From positions 280,372,874 to 280,436,873 of the forward strand of contig NC_057866.1 of assembly GCF_019393635.1 (NCBI RefSeq): DNA of 64,000 bases, given 5' to 3'. This DNA is from Dromiciops gliroides. Taxonomy: Eukaryota > Chordata > Mammalia > Microbiotheria > Microbiotheriidae. Positions 33,110 to 44,999 of this stretch are shown one piece after another. Both the position numbers and the translations under genes were made by a program. The notes below the pieces were generated by a model. It saw only the letters and a program-made list of their open reading frames with translations, was not told the DNA's origin and ran no database searches. The first letter of the stretch is position 1. The number at the start of each line of letters is the position of its first letter.

Positions 33110-33270
33110 AGCCAGAATCCTGGGCTCAAGGCTAGCCTCCTCCACGTCCTAGCTATGGGACCCAGAACAAATTGTCTGAGCTCTGGGCCTCCATTTTCTC
33201 ATCTGCAAAATAGGAACCATGATGATAGCGACTACCTGCCTGGCAGCGTTGCTGTGATGACAATTAGAAC
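33110..33270 (+). mobile_element. MIR copy
   Basis: Contains 'tcctgggctcaaggctagcc', 'ctgggcctccattttctcatctgcaaaatagg' and 'tgacaattag'. Confidence 0.55.
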
Positions 33271-34223
33271 AACAATTGGCTCCAGAAATGGGAACAAGCA
33301 TCAGTGACTTTCGGGTCCCAGGAGAGAGAGTTGAGTCCCTTCACTCAGAAGGCTCATGGGAGCTGTGTACAAGTCACAGGGTGGGTTGGCAGAAGTGCCA
33401 CATGCTGTAGGGGGAAGGGGCTGAGTCCTCCAGCTTGGCTTAGCAGCTGTACTGTCCAGGAGGCTCTGAAGGGCCATCTCTGTGGTCCCCAGCCCAGTGG
33501 GCTTCTGGCTGTCTCCATCACCTCTCCTGACTACCACACACCTGGCTCGTCCTAGACTTCTGACAGGCTGCCCCACCCGGGCTCATCCCCCACATTGGGG
33601 GACTGCAACAACTGTACTGACAGTACCTCAACCTACCCTTCTCTCCACTGAGCCCCACAGAGATGGTTATTCCCCCTCAAATGCTCCACTTCCCTGTTCA
33701 GGAACTCAGAAATGCCTCAAAATCTGATCCCAGTCTGCTGTCTTCCTACCTCTCCCTCTCCTTGCACACCCAGCCTTATTTTTTATCCTCAACCTGAAGA
33801 CCAAGCCCTCTGCCCCTCACCTTCTTCCTGCCCTGAAAACTGTCTATTATGCCTTGCCCAAGTAAAAACCACAGAGCCTCAGCACAAAAACTTGGGACAG
33901 TGCAGGAATAGAAAACACCATCTCTCAAAAACACACCAAGTAACAAAAAAAAAAAAGGCATAAAAATGAGCAACCAAAAAAGCTGACTACAGAAAGTTAC
34001 TATGGTGATAGGGAAGATTAAGGAAGACAATAGTGCCCAAATGGCTACAGGTGAAGCTTCAAAGAAAAATGTAAATTTGTCTCAGGCCCAAAAAAGAATT
34101 CCTGGAAGATCTTAAAAAGGACTTTAAAAAGCAAATTACAGAAGTAGAAGAAAAATTGGGGAAAGGAATGAGAGTAATGCAAGAGAATCATGAGAAAAAG
34201 AGTCAGTAGCCTGGTAACTTTCT

Positions 34224-34376
34224 TTTTTTTCTTTTTTTTAAGTGAGGCAATGGGGGTTAAGTGACTTGCCCAGGGTCACACAGCTAGTAAGTGTTAAGTG
34301 TCTGAGGCCAGACTTGAACTCAGGTCCTCCTGAATCCAGGGCCAATGCTTTAACCACTGCACCATCTAGCTGCCCT
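34224..34376 (-). mobile_element. tRNA-derived marsupial SINE, reverse, in L1
   Basis: Perfect 15-bp target repeats gcctggtaactttct at 34209-34223 and 34377-34391. Confidence 0.96.
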
Positions 34377-34616
34377 GCCTGGTAACTTTCTAAAAAACAG
34401 AATTAGCCAAAATGGAAAAGGAAGTACAAAAGGTCACTGAAGAAATGAATTATTTACAAATTAGAATTAAACAAATGGAAACTAATGCCTATAAGATATC
34501 AACACATGATAAAACAAAATAAAAAGGTTGAAAAATAGAAGAAAATGTGAAATTTCGCATTGGAAAAACAACTGACTTAGAAAATAGATCCAGGAAAGAT
34601 AATATAAGAATTATTG

Positions 34617-34757
34617 GGGGGCAGTTAGGTGGTGCATTGGATAAAGCACCAGCCCTGAATTCAGGAGGACCTGAGTTCAAATCTGGCCTCAGACACTTGA
34701 CACTTACTAGCTGTGTGACCCTGGGCAAGTCACTTAACCCTCATTGCCCTGGGGGGT
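34617..34757 (+). mobile_element. tRNA-derived marsupial SINE in L1
   Basis: Full body, ending 'cctcattgccctggggggtaaaaagg'. The tail is short and G-rich, unlike its neighbours. Confidence 0.92.
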
Positions 34758-34863
34758 AAAAAGGAATGATTGGACCACCCGAAAGCCATAATTACAAAAA
34801 AAAAAAGAAAAAAGAAAAAGAAAAAAAAGCCAGGACAATATCTTTCAAGAAATTATCAAAGAA

Positions 34864-35012
34864 GGGGCAGCTAGGTGGTGCAGTGGATAGAGCACAGGCC
34901 CTGGAGTCAGGAGGACCTGAGTTCAAATCTGGCCTCAGACACTTAACACTTACTAGCTGTGTGACCTTGGGCAAGTCACTTAACCCCAATTGCCTCACTA
35001 AAAAAAAAAAAA
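34864..35012 (+). mobile_element. tRNA-derived marsupial SINE in L1
   Basis: Full length with a 12-base A tail. It sits at the point where ORF1-type sequence gives way to ORF2, so the L1 internal deletion may be linked to this insertion. Confidence 0.93.
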
Positions 35013-35691
35013 GTAAGGGGTGAACTCACCACCAATGAAGGGGAAATTAAGACAATTAAGAAATTAAGGCAATTGTTATTTCGCCCAATTATATGCCAAT
35101 GAATTTGACAATATAAATGAAATGGATGAATATCTACAAAAATACAAATTATTCAGATTAGCAGAAGAAATAAAAATCTTTAAATAGGCCCATTTTAGAA
35201 AAAGAAATTTAACAAGCCATCAATGAACTTCCTAAGAAAAAATCCCCAGTACAAGTGAATTCTACCAAACATTTAAAGAACAATTAATCCCAATATTATA
35301 TAAACCATTTGAAATAATAAGTGAAGGAGTTCTATAAAATTCCTTCTATGTGACAAATATGGTGCTGATACCCAAACCAGGAAGAGTCAAAACAGAGAAA
35401 GAAAATTATAGATCAATTTCCCTAATGAATGTCGCTGCAAAAAAATTAAATAAAATACTAGCAAAGGGATTACAGCAATACATCAAAAGATTCATACTCT
35501 ATGACCAGGTGGGATTTATACAAGGAATGCGGGGCTGGTTCAGTATTAGAAAAGCTATCAGAAACAAAATAAAGCTATCAGCATAATTGACTAAATCAAT
35601 AACAACACCAATAGAAATCATAAGATTATCTCAATAGACGCAAAAAGCCTTTGACAAAATGCACTACCTATTCCTATTAAAAACACTAGAG

Positions 35692-35847
35692 GGGGCAGCT
35701 AGGTGGTGCAGTGGATAAAGCACTGGCCCTGGATTCAGGAATACCTGAGTTCGAATCCGGCCTCAGACACTTGACACTTACTAGCTGTGTCACTTAACCC
35801 CCATTGCCCCGCAAAAAACAAAAAAAAAAACAAAACAAAAAACCCAC
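35692..35847 (+). mobile_element. tRNA-derived marsupial SINE in L1 ORF2
   Basis: Target repeats cactagag at 35684-35691 and 35848-35855. It lacks about 10 bp ('gaccctgggcaa') in the body. Confidence 0.94.
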
Positions 35848-36873
35848 CACTAGAGAGCATAGGAATAAATGGAGCTTACCTGAAAATAATAAGCAATATT
35901 TATCTAAAACCATCAGTGAGCATTATCTGTAATGGGGATAAGCTAGAAGCCTTCCCAATACAATCAGATTGAAGCAAGGATGATCATTATCACCTCTATT
36001 ATTTAATAAAATACTAGAAATGTTAGCAATAAGAGAAGACAAAGAAATTAGAATATGTAATGAGGAAACAAAACTATCACTCTTTGCAGATGATATTATG
36101 TTATACTTAGAAAATCCTAGAGAATCAACTAAAAAATTACTTGAAATTATTAGCAACTTTAGCAAAGTTGCAGGATACAAAAGAAACCCACATAAATCAT
36201 TAGCATTTCTATATATTACCAACAAAGTCCAGCAGCAACATATAGAAAGAGAAAATCCATTTAAAATTACTGTAGACAATATAAAATACTTGGGAGTCTA
36301 TCTGCCAAGACAAACCCAGGAACTATATGAGCATAACTAAAAAATATTTCTCACTCAAGTCAGGTCTAAACTATTGGAAAAATATTAATTGCTCATGGGT
36401 AGGCTGAGCCAATATAATAAAAATAACAATCTCACCCAAGTTTATTTATTTAGTGCTATACCAATCAAGTTATCAAAAAAATTATAGATCTAGAAAAAAT
36501 AATAACAAAATTCATCTAGAAGGATAAAAGCTCAAGGATATCAAGGGAATCAATGAAAAAAATATGAAAGAAGCTGGTCTATCTAGCAGTCCCAGATCTC
36601 AAACTGTTTTATAAAGCAGTAATTATCAAAACAATCTAGTATTGGCTAAGAAATGGATGGATCAGTGGAATAAAATAGGTACAAATTACATTATAGTAAA
36701 TAATTACAGTTATCTAGTATATGATAAACCCAAAGATGCAAGCCTTTGGGGGAAAAAAAAACCTCATTATTTGACAAAAACTGTTGGGAAAACTGGAAAA
36801 CAGTGTGGGAGAAACTAGGTATAGACCAACATTTCACATCGTATACTAAAATAAGATAAAAAATGGGTACATG

Positions 36874-37020
36874 GGGCAGCTAAGTGGCACAGTTGGTAAA
36901 GCACCAGCCCTGGATTCAGGAGGATCTGAGTTCAAAACTGGCCTTAGACACTTAAAACTTACTAGCTGTGTGACCCTGGGCAAGTCACTTAATCCTCCTT
37001 GCCCCACCAAAAAAAAAAAA
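36874..37020 (+). mobile_element. tRNA-derived marsupial SINE in L1 ORF2
   Basis: Target repeat aaaatgggtacatg before and after the element. Confidence 0.95.
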
Positions 37021-37078
37021 ATGGGTACATGATTTACACATAAAAGGTGATACCATAAGCAAATTAAGAGAGAATAGA

Positions 37079-37245
37079 GGGGCAGCTAGGTGGTGCAGTG
37101 GATAGAGCACTGGCCCTGGATTCAGGAGGACCTGAATTCAAATCCGGCCTCAGACACTTAACACTTACTAGCTGTGTGACCCTGGGCAAGTCACTTAAAC
37201 CTAATTGCCTCACAAAAAAACCAAAACAAAACAAAACACACAAAA
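37079..37245 (+). mobile_element. tRNA-derived marsupial SINE in L1 ORF2
   Basis: Target repeat agagagaatag at both ends. The A-rich tail carries CAAAA units. Confidence 0.94.
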
Positions 37246-38499
37246 AGAGAGAATAGAATAGTTTATCTGTCAGATTTATGGACAGGGGAAGAATTTAGGA
37301 CCAAGAAGATATAAAGAGCAATACAAAATATAAAATAGATAATTTTGATTATATAAAATTTAAAAGATTTTACACAAATAAAACTAATACAACCAAGATT
37401 ATATAGGAAACAGAAAACTGGGAAAGAGTTTTTGAAACAAGTATCTCTGATAAAGTCCTCATTTCTCAAATATATAGAGAACTGAGTCAAATTTATAAGA
37501 ATACAAGTCATTCCCCAATTGATAGTCAAAGGATATGAACAGGCAGTTTTCAGACAAAGAAATCAAAGCTATCCATACTTATATGAAAAAAATGTTCTAG
37601 ATCACTATTGATCAGAGAAATGCAAATTAAAACAACTCTGGGGTATCATCTCACACCCAGTAGGGTGGCAAATATAACAAAAAAGGAAAATATAGGATGT
37701 TGGAGAGGATGAGGGAAAACTGGGATGCTAATCCATGGTTGGTGAAGTTGTGAAAAAATTCAACCATTCTGGAGAGCAATTTGGAACTATGCCCAAAGGG
37801 CTATCAAACTGTACATACCCTTTGATCCAGCAATGCCACTGCTAGGTTTATATACCAAAGACATCCCCAAAAGGGGAAAAATACCTATTTGTACAAAAAT
37901 ATTTCTAGCAGCCCTTTTTGTGGTGGCTAAGAATTGGAAATCAAAGGAATGCCCATTGATTGGGGAATGGCTAAACAAACAGTGGTATATGATGGTGATG
38001 GAATATTATTGTGATATAAGAAATGACAAGCAGGATGATTTCAGAAAGGCCTGGAAAGACTTGTAAGAACTAATAATATATGGTGTAGTGAGCAGAACCA
38101 GGAGAATACTGTGCACAGTGACAGCAATACTGTTTGATGAAGAATTGTAAATGACTTAACTATTCTCAGTAATGCAATGATCCAAGACTAATGATGAAGC
38201 ATACTATCCACCTCCAAAGAAAGAAATGATATTGATTAAACACTTTCTTTTTTTCCATTTTTTTCCTTTTCAGTCTTCTTATACAAAAGGACTAATATGG
38301 AAATGTTTTACACAATTGCATATATATCTGCTTACTGCCTTAGGGAGGGGGGAGGGAAGAAAGGATAGAATTTGGAACTCAAAACTTTAAATAAAAAAAA
38401 TTTATTATTAAAAAAATATTATTAGTATTATATTAAATTACCCTGAGGGAGTAAAAATAGTTTTTTCCACCTTTGTTGAAAGGGATTCATAGAACAAAA

Positions 38500-38842
38500 C
38501 AGTTGGGAATCACTGCTTTCTATCACTTCTTGCTTCGTGATTTCATCAGCTCCGTGGATTAAATTTCCTCATATCCATTTATCTAGCTCCAACTCTTTCC
38601 TGACCAACAGTCATACATCACCAACTGCCTTCTCGACATCTCAAATCTCATACCTGTCTCAAACTTAAGTCATCCAAATAATTCTCTATTTCTCCCCAAA
38701 CCCTTTCTTCTTCCCTATTGCAGTCAAGGACACTGCCAACTCCCCAAACTCCCACACTCACTATCTCTTACCACCCCACCATATCCAACATGGTGCCAAG
38801 GCATCTCACCTCTGCAGCATCTCTTGAATATGTCCCCTTCTC
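38500..38842 (+). mobile_element. L2-like LINE fragment, left part
   Basis: Pyrimidine-rich L2-type text ('ccatatccaacatggtgccaaggcat'). It is cut at 38842 by an L1 insertion and continues at 39700. Confidence 0.5.
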
Positions 38843-39682
38843 AAAAGGACCCACATGTACAAAAATATTTATAGCAGCTCTCTTTGTGGTGACAAGAATT
38901 GGAAATCAAGGGAATGCCCTTCAATTGGGGAATGGCTAAACAAGTTGTGGTATATGAATGTAATGGAATACTATTGTGCTGTAAGAAATGATGAGCAGGA
39001 GGAGTTCAGAGAAATCTGCAAGGACTTACATGAATGATGCTGACTGAGAGGAGCAGGACCAGGAGAACATTGGACACAGTAACAGCAACATTGTGTGATG
39101 AACAATGGTGATAGACTTGGCTCTTCTCAGGAGTGCAATGATCCAAAACAATTTCAAAGAACTCATGATAGAAAATGTTCTCAATATCCAGAAAAAAGAA
39201 CTGTGGATTATTAATGCAGATTGAACCATACTGTTTATACTACTGGTCTGGTTTTTTCCCTTCTTTTTTGAAGTTTTCCCCTTGTGCTCTGATTCTCCTT
39301 TCTTTTTTTTTTTAGTGAGGCAATTGGGGTTAAGTGACTTGCCCAGGGTCACACAGCTAGTAAGTGTTAAGTGTCTGAGGCCGGATTTGAATTCAGGTCC
39401 TCCTGACTCCAGGGCCGGTGCTCTATCCACTGTGCCACCTAGCTGCCCCTCTGATTCTCCTTTCACAATATGACTAATGCAGAAATATGCTTAATGTGAT
39501 TGTACATATATAAACAATATCAGATTGCTTTCTGTCTTTGGGAGGAGGGAGGGAAGGGAGGGTGGGAGAAAAATTTGGAACTAAAAATCCTATGAAAACA
39601 GATGTTGAAAACTATCCTTCCTTACATGTAACAGGAAAATAATAAAATACTTTTATTAAAAATAAAATAATAATTAAAAAAA
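38843..39682 (+). mobile_element. L1 3'-end fragment with 17-bp target duplication
   Basis: Begins 'aaaaggacccacatgtacaaaaatatttat' and ends in a poly(A)/AATAAA tail. It is flanked by gaatatgtc(c/t)ccttctc at 38826-38842 and 39683-39699. It carries a SINE at 39303-39448. Confidence 0.9.
39303..39448 (-). mobile_element. tRNA-derived marsupial SINE, reverse, in L1
   Basis: Perfect 16-bp target repeats ctctgattctcctttc at 39287-39302 and 39449-39464. Confidence 0.96.
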
Positions 39683-39699
39683 GAATATGTCTCCTTCTC

Positions 39700-40150
39700 T
39701 TCTGGGACACAGCCTCTACCCTGGTCCAGGTCACCTCATGCCTGGACTACTGCAATAGCTGCTGGGGAGGGAGCATCTGCCTGCCTCAAGTCTCTCCCCA
39801 TTCCAATCCATCCTCCATTCACCCACCAAAGTGATTTGACTCAAGCACAGGTCACACCATGGAAACCAACCCCTCTACTCAAGAAACTCCTGTGGTTCCC
39901 TATTGCCTCCAGGAGTAAATACAAAATGCTCACAGCCGGCTTCCTTGATGTTCCTCATACAAGTTAATTCTCTCTACCACTTCTCTGTCCCCCATGCCTG
40001 AAATACCTCCCTCTTCACCTTTGCCTCAGTCCCCTTCAAAGTGCAGCTCAAGCCCCACCTTTTGCAGGAGACCTTCGTTCCTCCCGCCTACACCTTCAGT
40101 CTCACCAATGTCTGCCCTCTTGGATGACCTTCCATTTTAATGGCAGCATC
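39700..40150 (+). mobile_element. L2 LINE fragment, right part
   Basis: Contains 'cctcatgcctggactactgcaatagc', 'ctcaagccccaccttttgcaggagaccttc', typical of L2 3' regions. Confidence 0.65.
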
Positions 40151-40198
40151 TTGTGGGGAATCATTGTTAGTACATCATCTTTCCCTTTAGAATGAGGG

Positions 40199-40352
40199 GT
40201 CACCGGGCAGCTAGGTGGCGCAGTGGATAGAGCACTGGCCCTGGATTCAGGAGTTCCTGAGTTCAAATCCGGCCTCAGACACTTAACACTTACTAGCTGT
40301 GTGACCCTGGGCAAGTCACTTAACTCCAATTGCCTCACTAAAAAAAAATGTA
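40199..40352 (+). mobile_element. tRNA-derived marsupial SINE
   Basis: Perfect target repeats tagaatgaggg at 40188-40198 and 40353-40363. Confidence 0.95.
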
Positions 40353-40439
40353 TAGAATGAGGGATTACTGAAGGCAACCACTATCGTTTTGCCTGTCACT
40401 GTGGCTTAGAACAGTGCCTAGCCACAGGAAGGAATGCTC

Positions 40440-40760
40440 CCGGCCTGCCTGAGTCAAGTGACAAAAGCTTTAGGTGCAGACTGGGGTGGGGCTGTAAAGG
40501 ACTTCAATGCAGAACAGTTTATAGAGGATCCTCGTGCTAATAGGGAGCCAGGGGAGATCACTGAGTAGGTGAGGAGCACAGGAAGACCACTCTGGTAACT
40601 GGGTGGAGGATGGCTCACAGAGTGCAGAGAGAGGAGGCAGGGAGGTGGATGTGAGGAGACCCTTAGTCCAGAGGAGAGATGAAGAAGGCCTGAACTTGTG
40701 TGTTGGTAGAGTGAGCGGGGAGGAAGGGACGCATGTGGGAGAGAAGACCTGGCCTCCATT
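40440..40760 (+). repeat. partial copy of the ~1-kb interspersed element
   Basis: Blocks 'aatagggagccaggggagatcactgag' and 'ctggtaactgggtggaggatggc' parallel the middle of the copy at 42486. Confidence 0.6.
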
Positions 40761-41439
40761 CAAACACGAGGCATGAAGGAATGAGGACTGAGGTTGGGAA
40801 TCTGGGTGCCTGGAGTTGGAATGGGAAGCTGAGGGGAGGGCTGGGCTTCGGGGGACCCTACTGGGTTCTTCGCATCCAGGGCTGAGCTTTAGCTACCTGA
40901 GAGCCAGCTGCCCAGACCTGGAGAAGGCAGCATAGAGGCGAGCCGTCATCGGATGAATCAGAGCAGTGAGAAAAGAGAGGACCAAGGACGGCTCGTTTCC
41001 TCATCCAGCCTTAGAGGACTGATGTGGAGGAGGAGAGAGCAGCGGAGAGTGAGGAGCGGGACTAGAGGCAGGACTAGACTGGAGGAAAACTATAGGGCTG
41101 AGAAACTACCCCGGAGGAAAGGTAATATCAGTAGAGGGGAAGGAAACGGGAAGAGGCCCCCAGTGTAGAAGAAACTTCGGTGGGGAGCGCTCTGAATGCC
41201 GAGGCTGGAAACCAGACCAGGAAGGCTGAGGAAGTGAGTGAGAGGAATGGGAAAAGGCATCAGACGGGCAGCAAGCAACCAACGGCAGACGAGCCGCGGG
41301 GACCACAGGCAGCGCCAGCGGAAAGAACTACAGCACAAAGCAATCTGGAAGGAGTCGGTGCTGCTAAACAAAGTCGCAGAGAAGTCCTGCGGGAGTGAGA
41401 ACACATCTCCCCCTTCCTCACAGGAAGGGGCCGGGGCTT

Positions 41440-41660
41440 CTGGTGCTGCAGAAAATGTCAGATTGCGGCCTCAAACACTTCCTAGCTGTGGGATACCGGC
41501 TAAGTCCCTTCACCTGTCTGCCTCAGTTTCCTCCTCTGTAAAATGGGGGTCATATTAGCACCTACCCCTGGGGTTGTTGGGAGAATCAAATTAAATATTT
41601 GCAAAGCACTTTGCAAACCTCACACTGCTATATAAATGCTCGGTATCTTTATTATTATTC
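41440..41660 (+). mobile_element. MIR copy with 3' end
   Basis: Contains 'cttcctagctgtgggataccggctaagtccctt', 'cctcagtttcctcctctgtaaaatgggggtcat', 'ggttgttgggagaatcaaattaaat' and 'gcaaagcactttgcaaacc'. Confidence 0.75.
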
Positions 41661-41934
41661 CCCCCCCTTTTATTCCTTTCCCCCTTAAAAACAATATTTC
41701 TTGTCGTCCTGGAAGCTCTTAGCAAGAGGAGAGGGGGAAGGATTCAGAGAGAAATCTAGGAAATGGTAAAACAAAAGATCAGTAAAAACCAATTTAAAAA
41801 AAAAAAGATTTTATCTTTGAAAAGGAGAAAAATGAGTGGGTTCTAGCGATGGATGATTGAGGATGGGGTAACTCGGGGGTGCATGTGGGCATCTGGAAAA
41901 GGCAGGTTAAGCCCGCCAGTTCATCCATCCTTCA

Positions 41935-42480
41935 CACCTGCCTGGCCAAAATGACTGCCTTTAAGTGCAGACCTAAGCATGTGGTTTCTTCCTTCAGACA
42001 ATTCCTACAGTTCCCTAGTGCCTCTGAGTGCAAATAGGAAGTCCTCTGTTCGGCTTTTCATTTGGGGGGGGGGGGAATGGGGGTTAAGTGACTTGCCCAG
42101 GGTCACACAGCTAGTAAGTGTCAAGTGTCTGAGACCAGATTTTGAACTCAGGTCCTCCTGAATCCAGGGCTGGTGCTTTATCCACTCCACTACCTAGCTG
42201 CCCCCTGTTTGACTTTTAAAGCCCTCACTGGACAATACCCTCTGCAGGATGAACAAAACCTGCCTTCTCTCCACCACAGACACAATACTCCATTTCACAT
42301 TATCAGACTTTTGCCCAGGCTGTGCCACCTACCTAGAATGCACTTCTTCCTTATGTGCACCTCATGATCTCTCCTTTCATTTAAGATGCTCATTGACCAT
42401 CTTCTCCAGGAAGCAGAAGGCTCTTCCAGTGACCTCCCTCCCAAACTATCTTGTATTTGACTCCTTTGTATCAATAACAA
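41935..42480 (+). mobile_element. L2 LINE fragment interrupted by a SINE
   Basis: Contains 'ggtttcttccttcagacaattcctacagttccctagtgcctc', then after the SINE 'aaagccctcactggacaatac' and 'cttccagtgacctccctcccaaact'. L2-type 3' region. Confidence 0.6.
42059..42204 (-). mobile_element. tRNA-derived marsupial SINE, reverse
   Basis: Target repeats ctgtt(c/t)g(g/a)ctttt at 42046-42058 and 42205-42217. The tail has become a G-run. Confidence 0.93.
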
Positions 42481-42485
42481 CAATA

Positions 42486-43510
42486 ATTTATTAAGCATTC
42501 ACTATGTGTGGGGTGCTATGCTAAGCCCTGGAGACAAAAAGAAAGGCAAAAGATAGTCCCAACGATCAAGGAACTTACAGTCTAATGGGAGATAACAAGC
42601 AAACACATGTACAAACAAGCATAGACAGGATAAAGAGGAAATAATTAACAGCAAGAAGGCACTAGGGTTAGGAGGGGTTGGGGAAGGCTTCCAGGAGTCG
42701 GGATTTTAGTTGGGACTTGAAGAAAGCCAGGGAGGTCAGTAGTCAGAGGAGGAGAGAGGAGAGCATTCAAGGCATGGACAGCCTGAAGGAATGGCCGAGT
42801 GGAGAGATGGAGGGGCTTGTTGGTGGAACAGCCCAAGGCTCATGTCACCAGACCAAAGAGGACGTATTGGGGAATAAGGGTAAGATGACTGGAAAGGGAG
42901 GAGGGGTCTGGGGATGAAAGACTTTGGATGCCATTTTGTATTTGATCCTGGAGGCCATAGGAAGCCATTGGAGTTTACTGAGCAGGGGGTGATATGGTCA
43001 GACCTGTGCTCTGGTAGCTGAGTGGAGGATGGATAGCAGGGGAGAGGCTTGAGGCAGGCTGCGCCCCCAGCAGCTGCTGCAGTAGTGCAGGTGTGAGGTG
43101 AGGAGGGCCTGTGTCTGAGCAGAGCCCGGGGCATATTCGGAGATGCCTCAGGGAGGACTCCACAGGCCTTGGCTACAGCTTGGATCTGGGGGAGGTGGGA
43201 GAGTGTGAAGAGGCACCTCCTAGGTAGGTAGTGAGCCTGTGGTCCTGGGAGGAGGAGGGTCTCAGGGAAAAGATCAGAAGTCCTGTTTCAGACATGATGA
43301 CTTTAAGATGCCCGCTGGACATCCGCTGGAGATGTCTGAGAGGCAGCTGGAGGTCAGCAGAGAGAGTGGGGCAGGGCCCATAGATCTGAGAATCAACAGC
43401 ACAGAGACGGCCATCACTTCCACAGGAGCTGAGGAGATCAGCAAGTGAAGCAGTACGGAGGGAGAAGGGAAGAGGTCGGAGCCCTGGGGGACCCCTGTTG
43501 GGAGAGGGAT
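42486..43510 (+). repeat. ~1-kb interspersed element, most complete copy
   Basis: Order of blocks: 'ttattaagcattcactatgtg...ggtgctatgctaag'; 'aggaacttacagtctaatgggagataac'; 'ttagttgggacttgaagaaagccaggga'; 'tttgatcctggaggccataggaagcc'; 'gtgatatggtcagacctgtgctctgg'; 'ctttaagatgcccgctggacatccgctggagatgtctga'; 'ggagctgaggagatcagcaagtgaag'. Several of these recur in the same order at 53786-54680. I recognise it as a widespread marsupial repeat but cannot give its class. No conserved ORF was seen. Confidence 0.7.
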
Positions 43511-44504
43511 GATCTGGGAGGGCCCAGCAGAGGAGCCAGAGGAGGAGGAGAAGCAGGAGAGAGAGGGATCCCCACAACAGAGAGAAGAGGCTTGACGCTG
43601 CCATCCCGCGCCATCCCTGCCATCCCACACCACACCACACCTTGCCTGCCCTTCACACCGGCTACCCCCACCTTATTAACCCATGCCTTTTGAGGCCCTT
43701 GGAAGATGCCCAGGCCTGAGGCAGGGCCATCATCCCAGGTAACTTCTGACCAGTTACATAAATGCTCCCCGTCTAGGGCCACTTGACCTAGTAGGGTCCC
43801 TGGCCACCGTGTGCCCTGTGACAGAGAACGAAGCTGAGAGTGAGTGGCAGGGACAGGCAGCACGTTCCAAATCCAGCCTCTGGCCACCAGCTAGTCACAC
43901 CCTCCCTGGGCCTGTTTCCTCACCTGTAGAATGAGAGCTTTGGAGGCCCCTTCTGGCCCTGGGTCTGGGGCCACAGGGAGCAGGTGGAGCCAGAGACAGG
44001 AGCAGGTCTCTCCTTTGTCTCCCCCTCCCTTTCTTCCACATTGGCCCAAAGGGCTCTGCCCTTTTCCCGCTGCTCCCCTATCCCTCTATAGGTGGTGCCA
44101 CACTCTCTGGTCCCACCCCCAAGTGCTTGAAGTCCTTACTTCCCTCCCTTGACTCAAGAAGGCCACCAGAGTCCCTGCCAATATCCCCCAGGCCCCTCTT
44201 CTGCCCGGGATGTGTGACCAGGGCCGAGAGCCGAGCTCCGTCCTGGAGGTCTGCTTTCTGCTGGTCCCTGAGCCCCGGGGGTGCCCAGGCAGATTTCACA
44301 GCCAGCTAATGCCAGGAGCTAATCTTGCTTCATAAATGAGCTGTGACAAAACTTTCGCCCACATCCCGACAGCTTGCATCTCACCCCAAGCAGTCACCAC
44401 ACACATATGGTTAGCTTCAGCAGCCCATGCCACCAGAGCATTCAGAGCAGCTGAATGGAGTGTGTTCTGTCCAGAGCTTGGGAGGCCCAGGCACATCCAT
44501 CAGT

Positions 44505-44550
44505 CACTCAGCATGCATTAAGCACCTGCTGTGTGCTGGGGATACTAAAA
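44505..44550 (-). mobile_element. MIR-like 3' end fragment, reverse
   Basis: The segment 'catgcattaagcacctgctgtgtgctggggatac' is short. Confidence 0.4.
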
Positions 44551-44837
44551 AAGACAATTAGCCTGCACACAGGGGTCACCAAGTCACACTGGCTACGAGC
44601 AGAGGGGATGTTGGCCCCTTGGCCCCAAAGTCATTCCTCAGGTTACCCCTGCTAAGGGGACATCTCCATCTCAGAGTCAGCCTCTGACTGCCCCCTCACA
44701 GGAGAAGCCCTGAGGGGGAGTGTGTCCTCCGTGGTTGTGGCTGCCAACCTGGCATGCTCAGAACACCTGGCTCTGGAGGCAGGGGGGGTCACAGCTGTCA
44801 CTCTATGTCACAAGTATGCACCCTGTCCTCCATTCTT

Positions 44838-44999
44838 TTTTTTTTTTTAATTTTTTTTTAGTGAGGCAATTGGGGTTAAGTGACTTGCCCAGGGTCACAC
44901 AGCTAGTAAGTGTTAAATGTCTGAGGCCAGTTTTGAACTCAGGTACTCCTGACTCCAGGGCCGGTGCTCTACCCACTGCGCCACCTAGCTGCCCCCCCC
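44838..44999 (-). mobile_element. tRNA-derived marsupial SINE, reverse
   Basis: Perfect 12-bp target repeats tcctccattctt at 44826-44837 and 45000-45011. Confidence 0.95.

Larger units (their letters stand above)
33955..38400 (+). mobile_element. long L1 element, internally deleted and SINE-riddled
   Basis: Traces of ORF1 lie at 34050-34620, ending in the conserved TTDLENRSRKDNIRIIG block. ORF2 sequence starts abruptly near 35030, so the endonuclease domain and the ORF1 end are missing. Reverse transcriptase motifs follow: [20 protein letters not shown] and [15 protein letters not shown] (35350-35560), and an intact LSLFADDIMLYLENP at about 36078-36120. The ORF2 tail and 3' UTR run to an A-rich end near 38400. 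Stops and six SINE insertions make it inactive. Frames are split: no ORF exceeds about 110 codons. Confidence 0.88.

Noticed and set aside
36020-36340. Reverse transcriptase ORF as a host gene
   Set aside because: It is a fragment of the L1 at 33955-38400, broken on both sides.
39282-39473. Recurring peptide of the type LGLSDLPRVTQLVSVKCLRPDLNSGPPDSRA seen at many loci
   Set aside because: This is the antisense translation of the common SINE, not a gene family. The sense frames give TLTSCVTLGKSLNPHC for the same reason.
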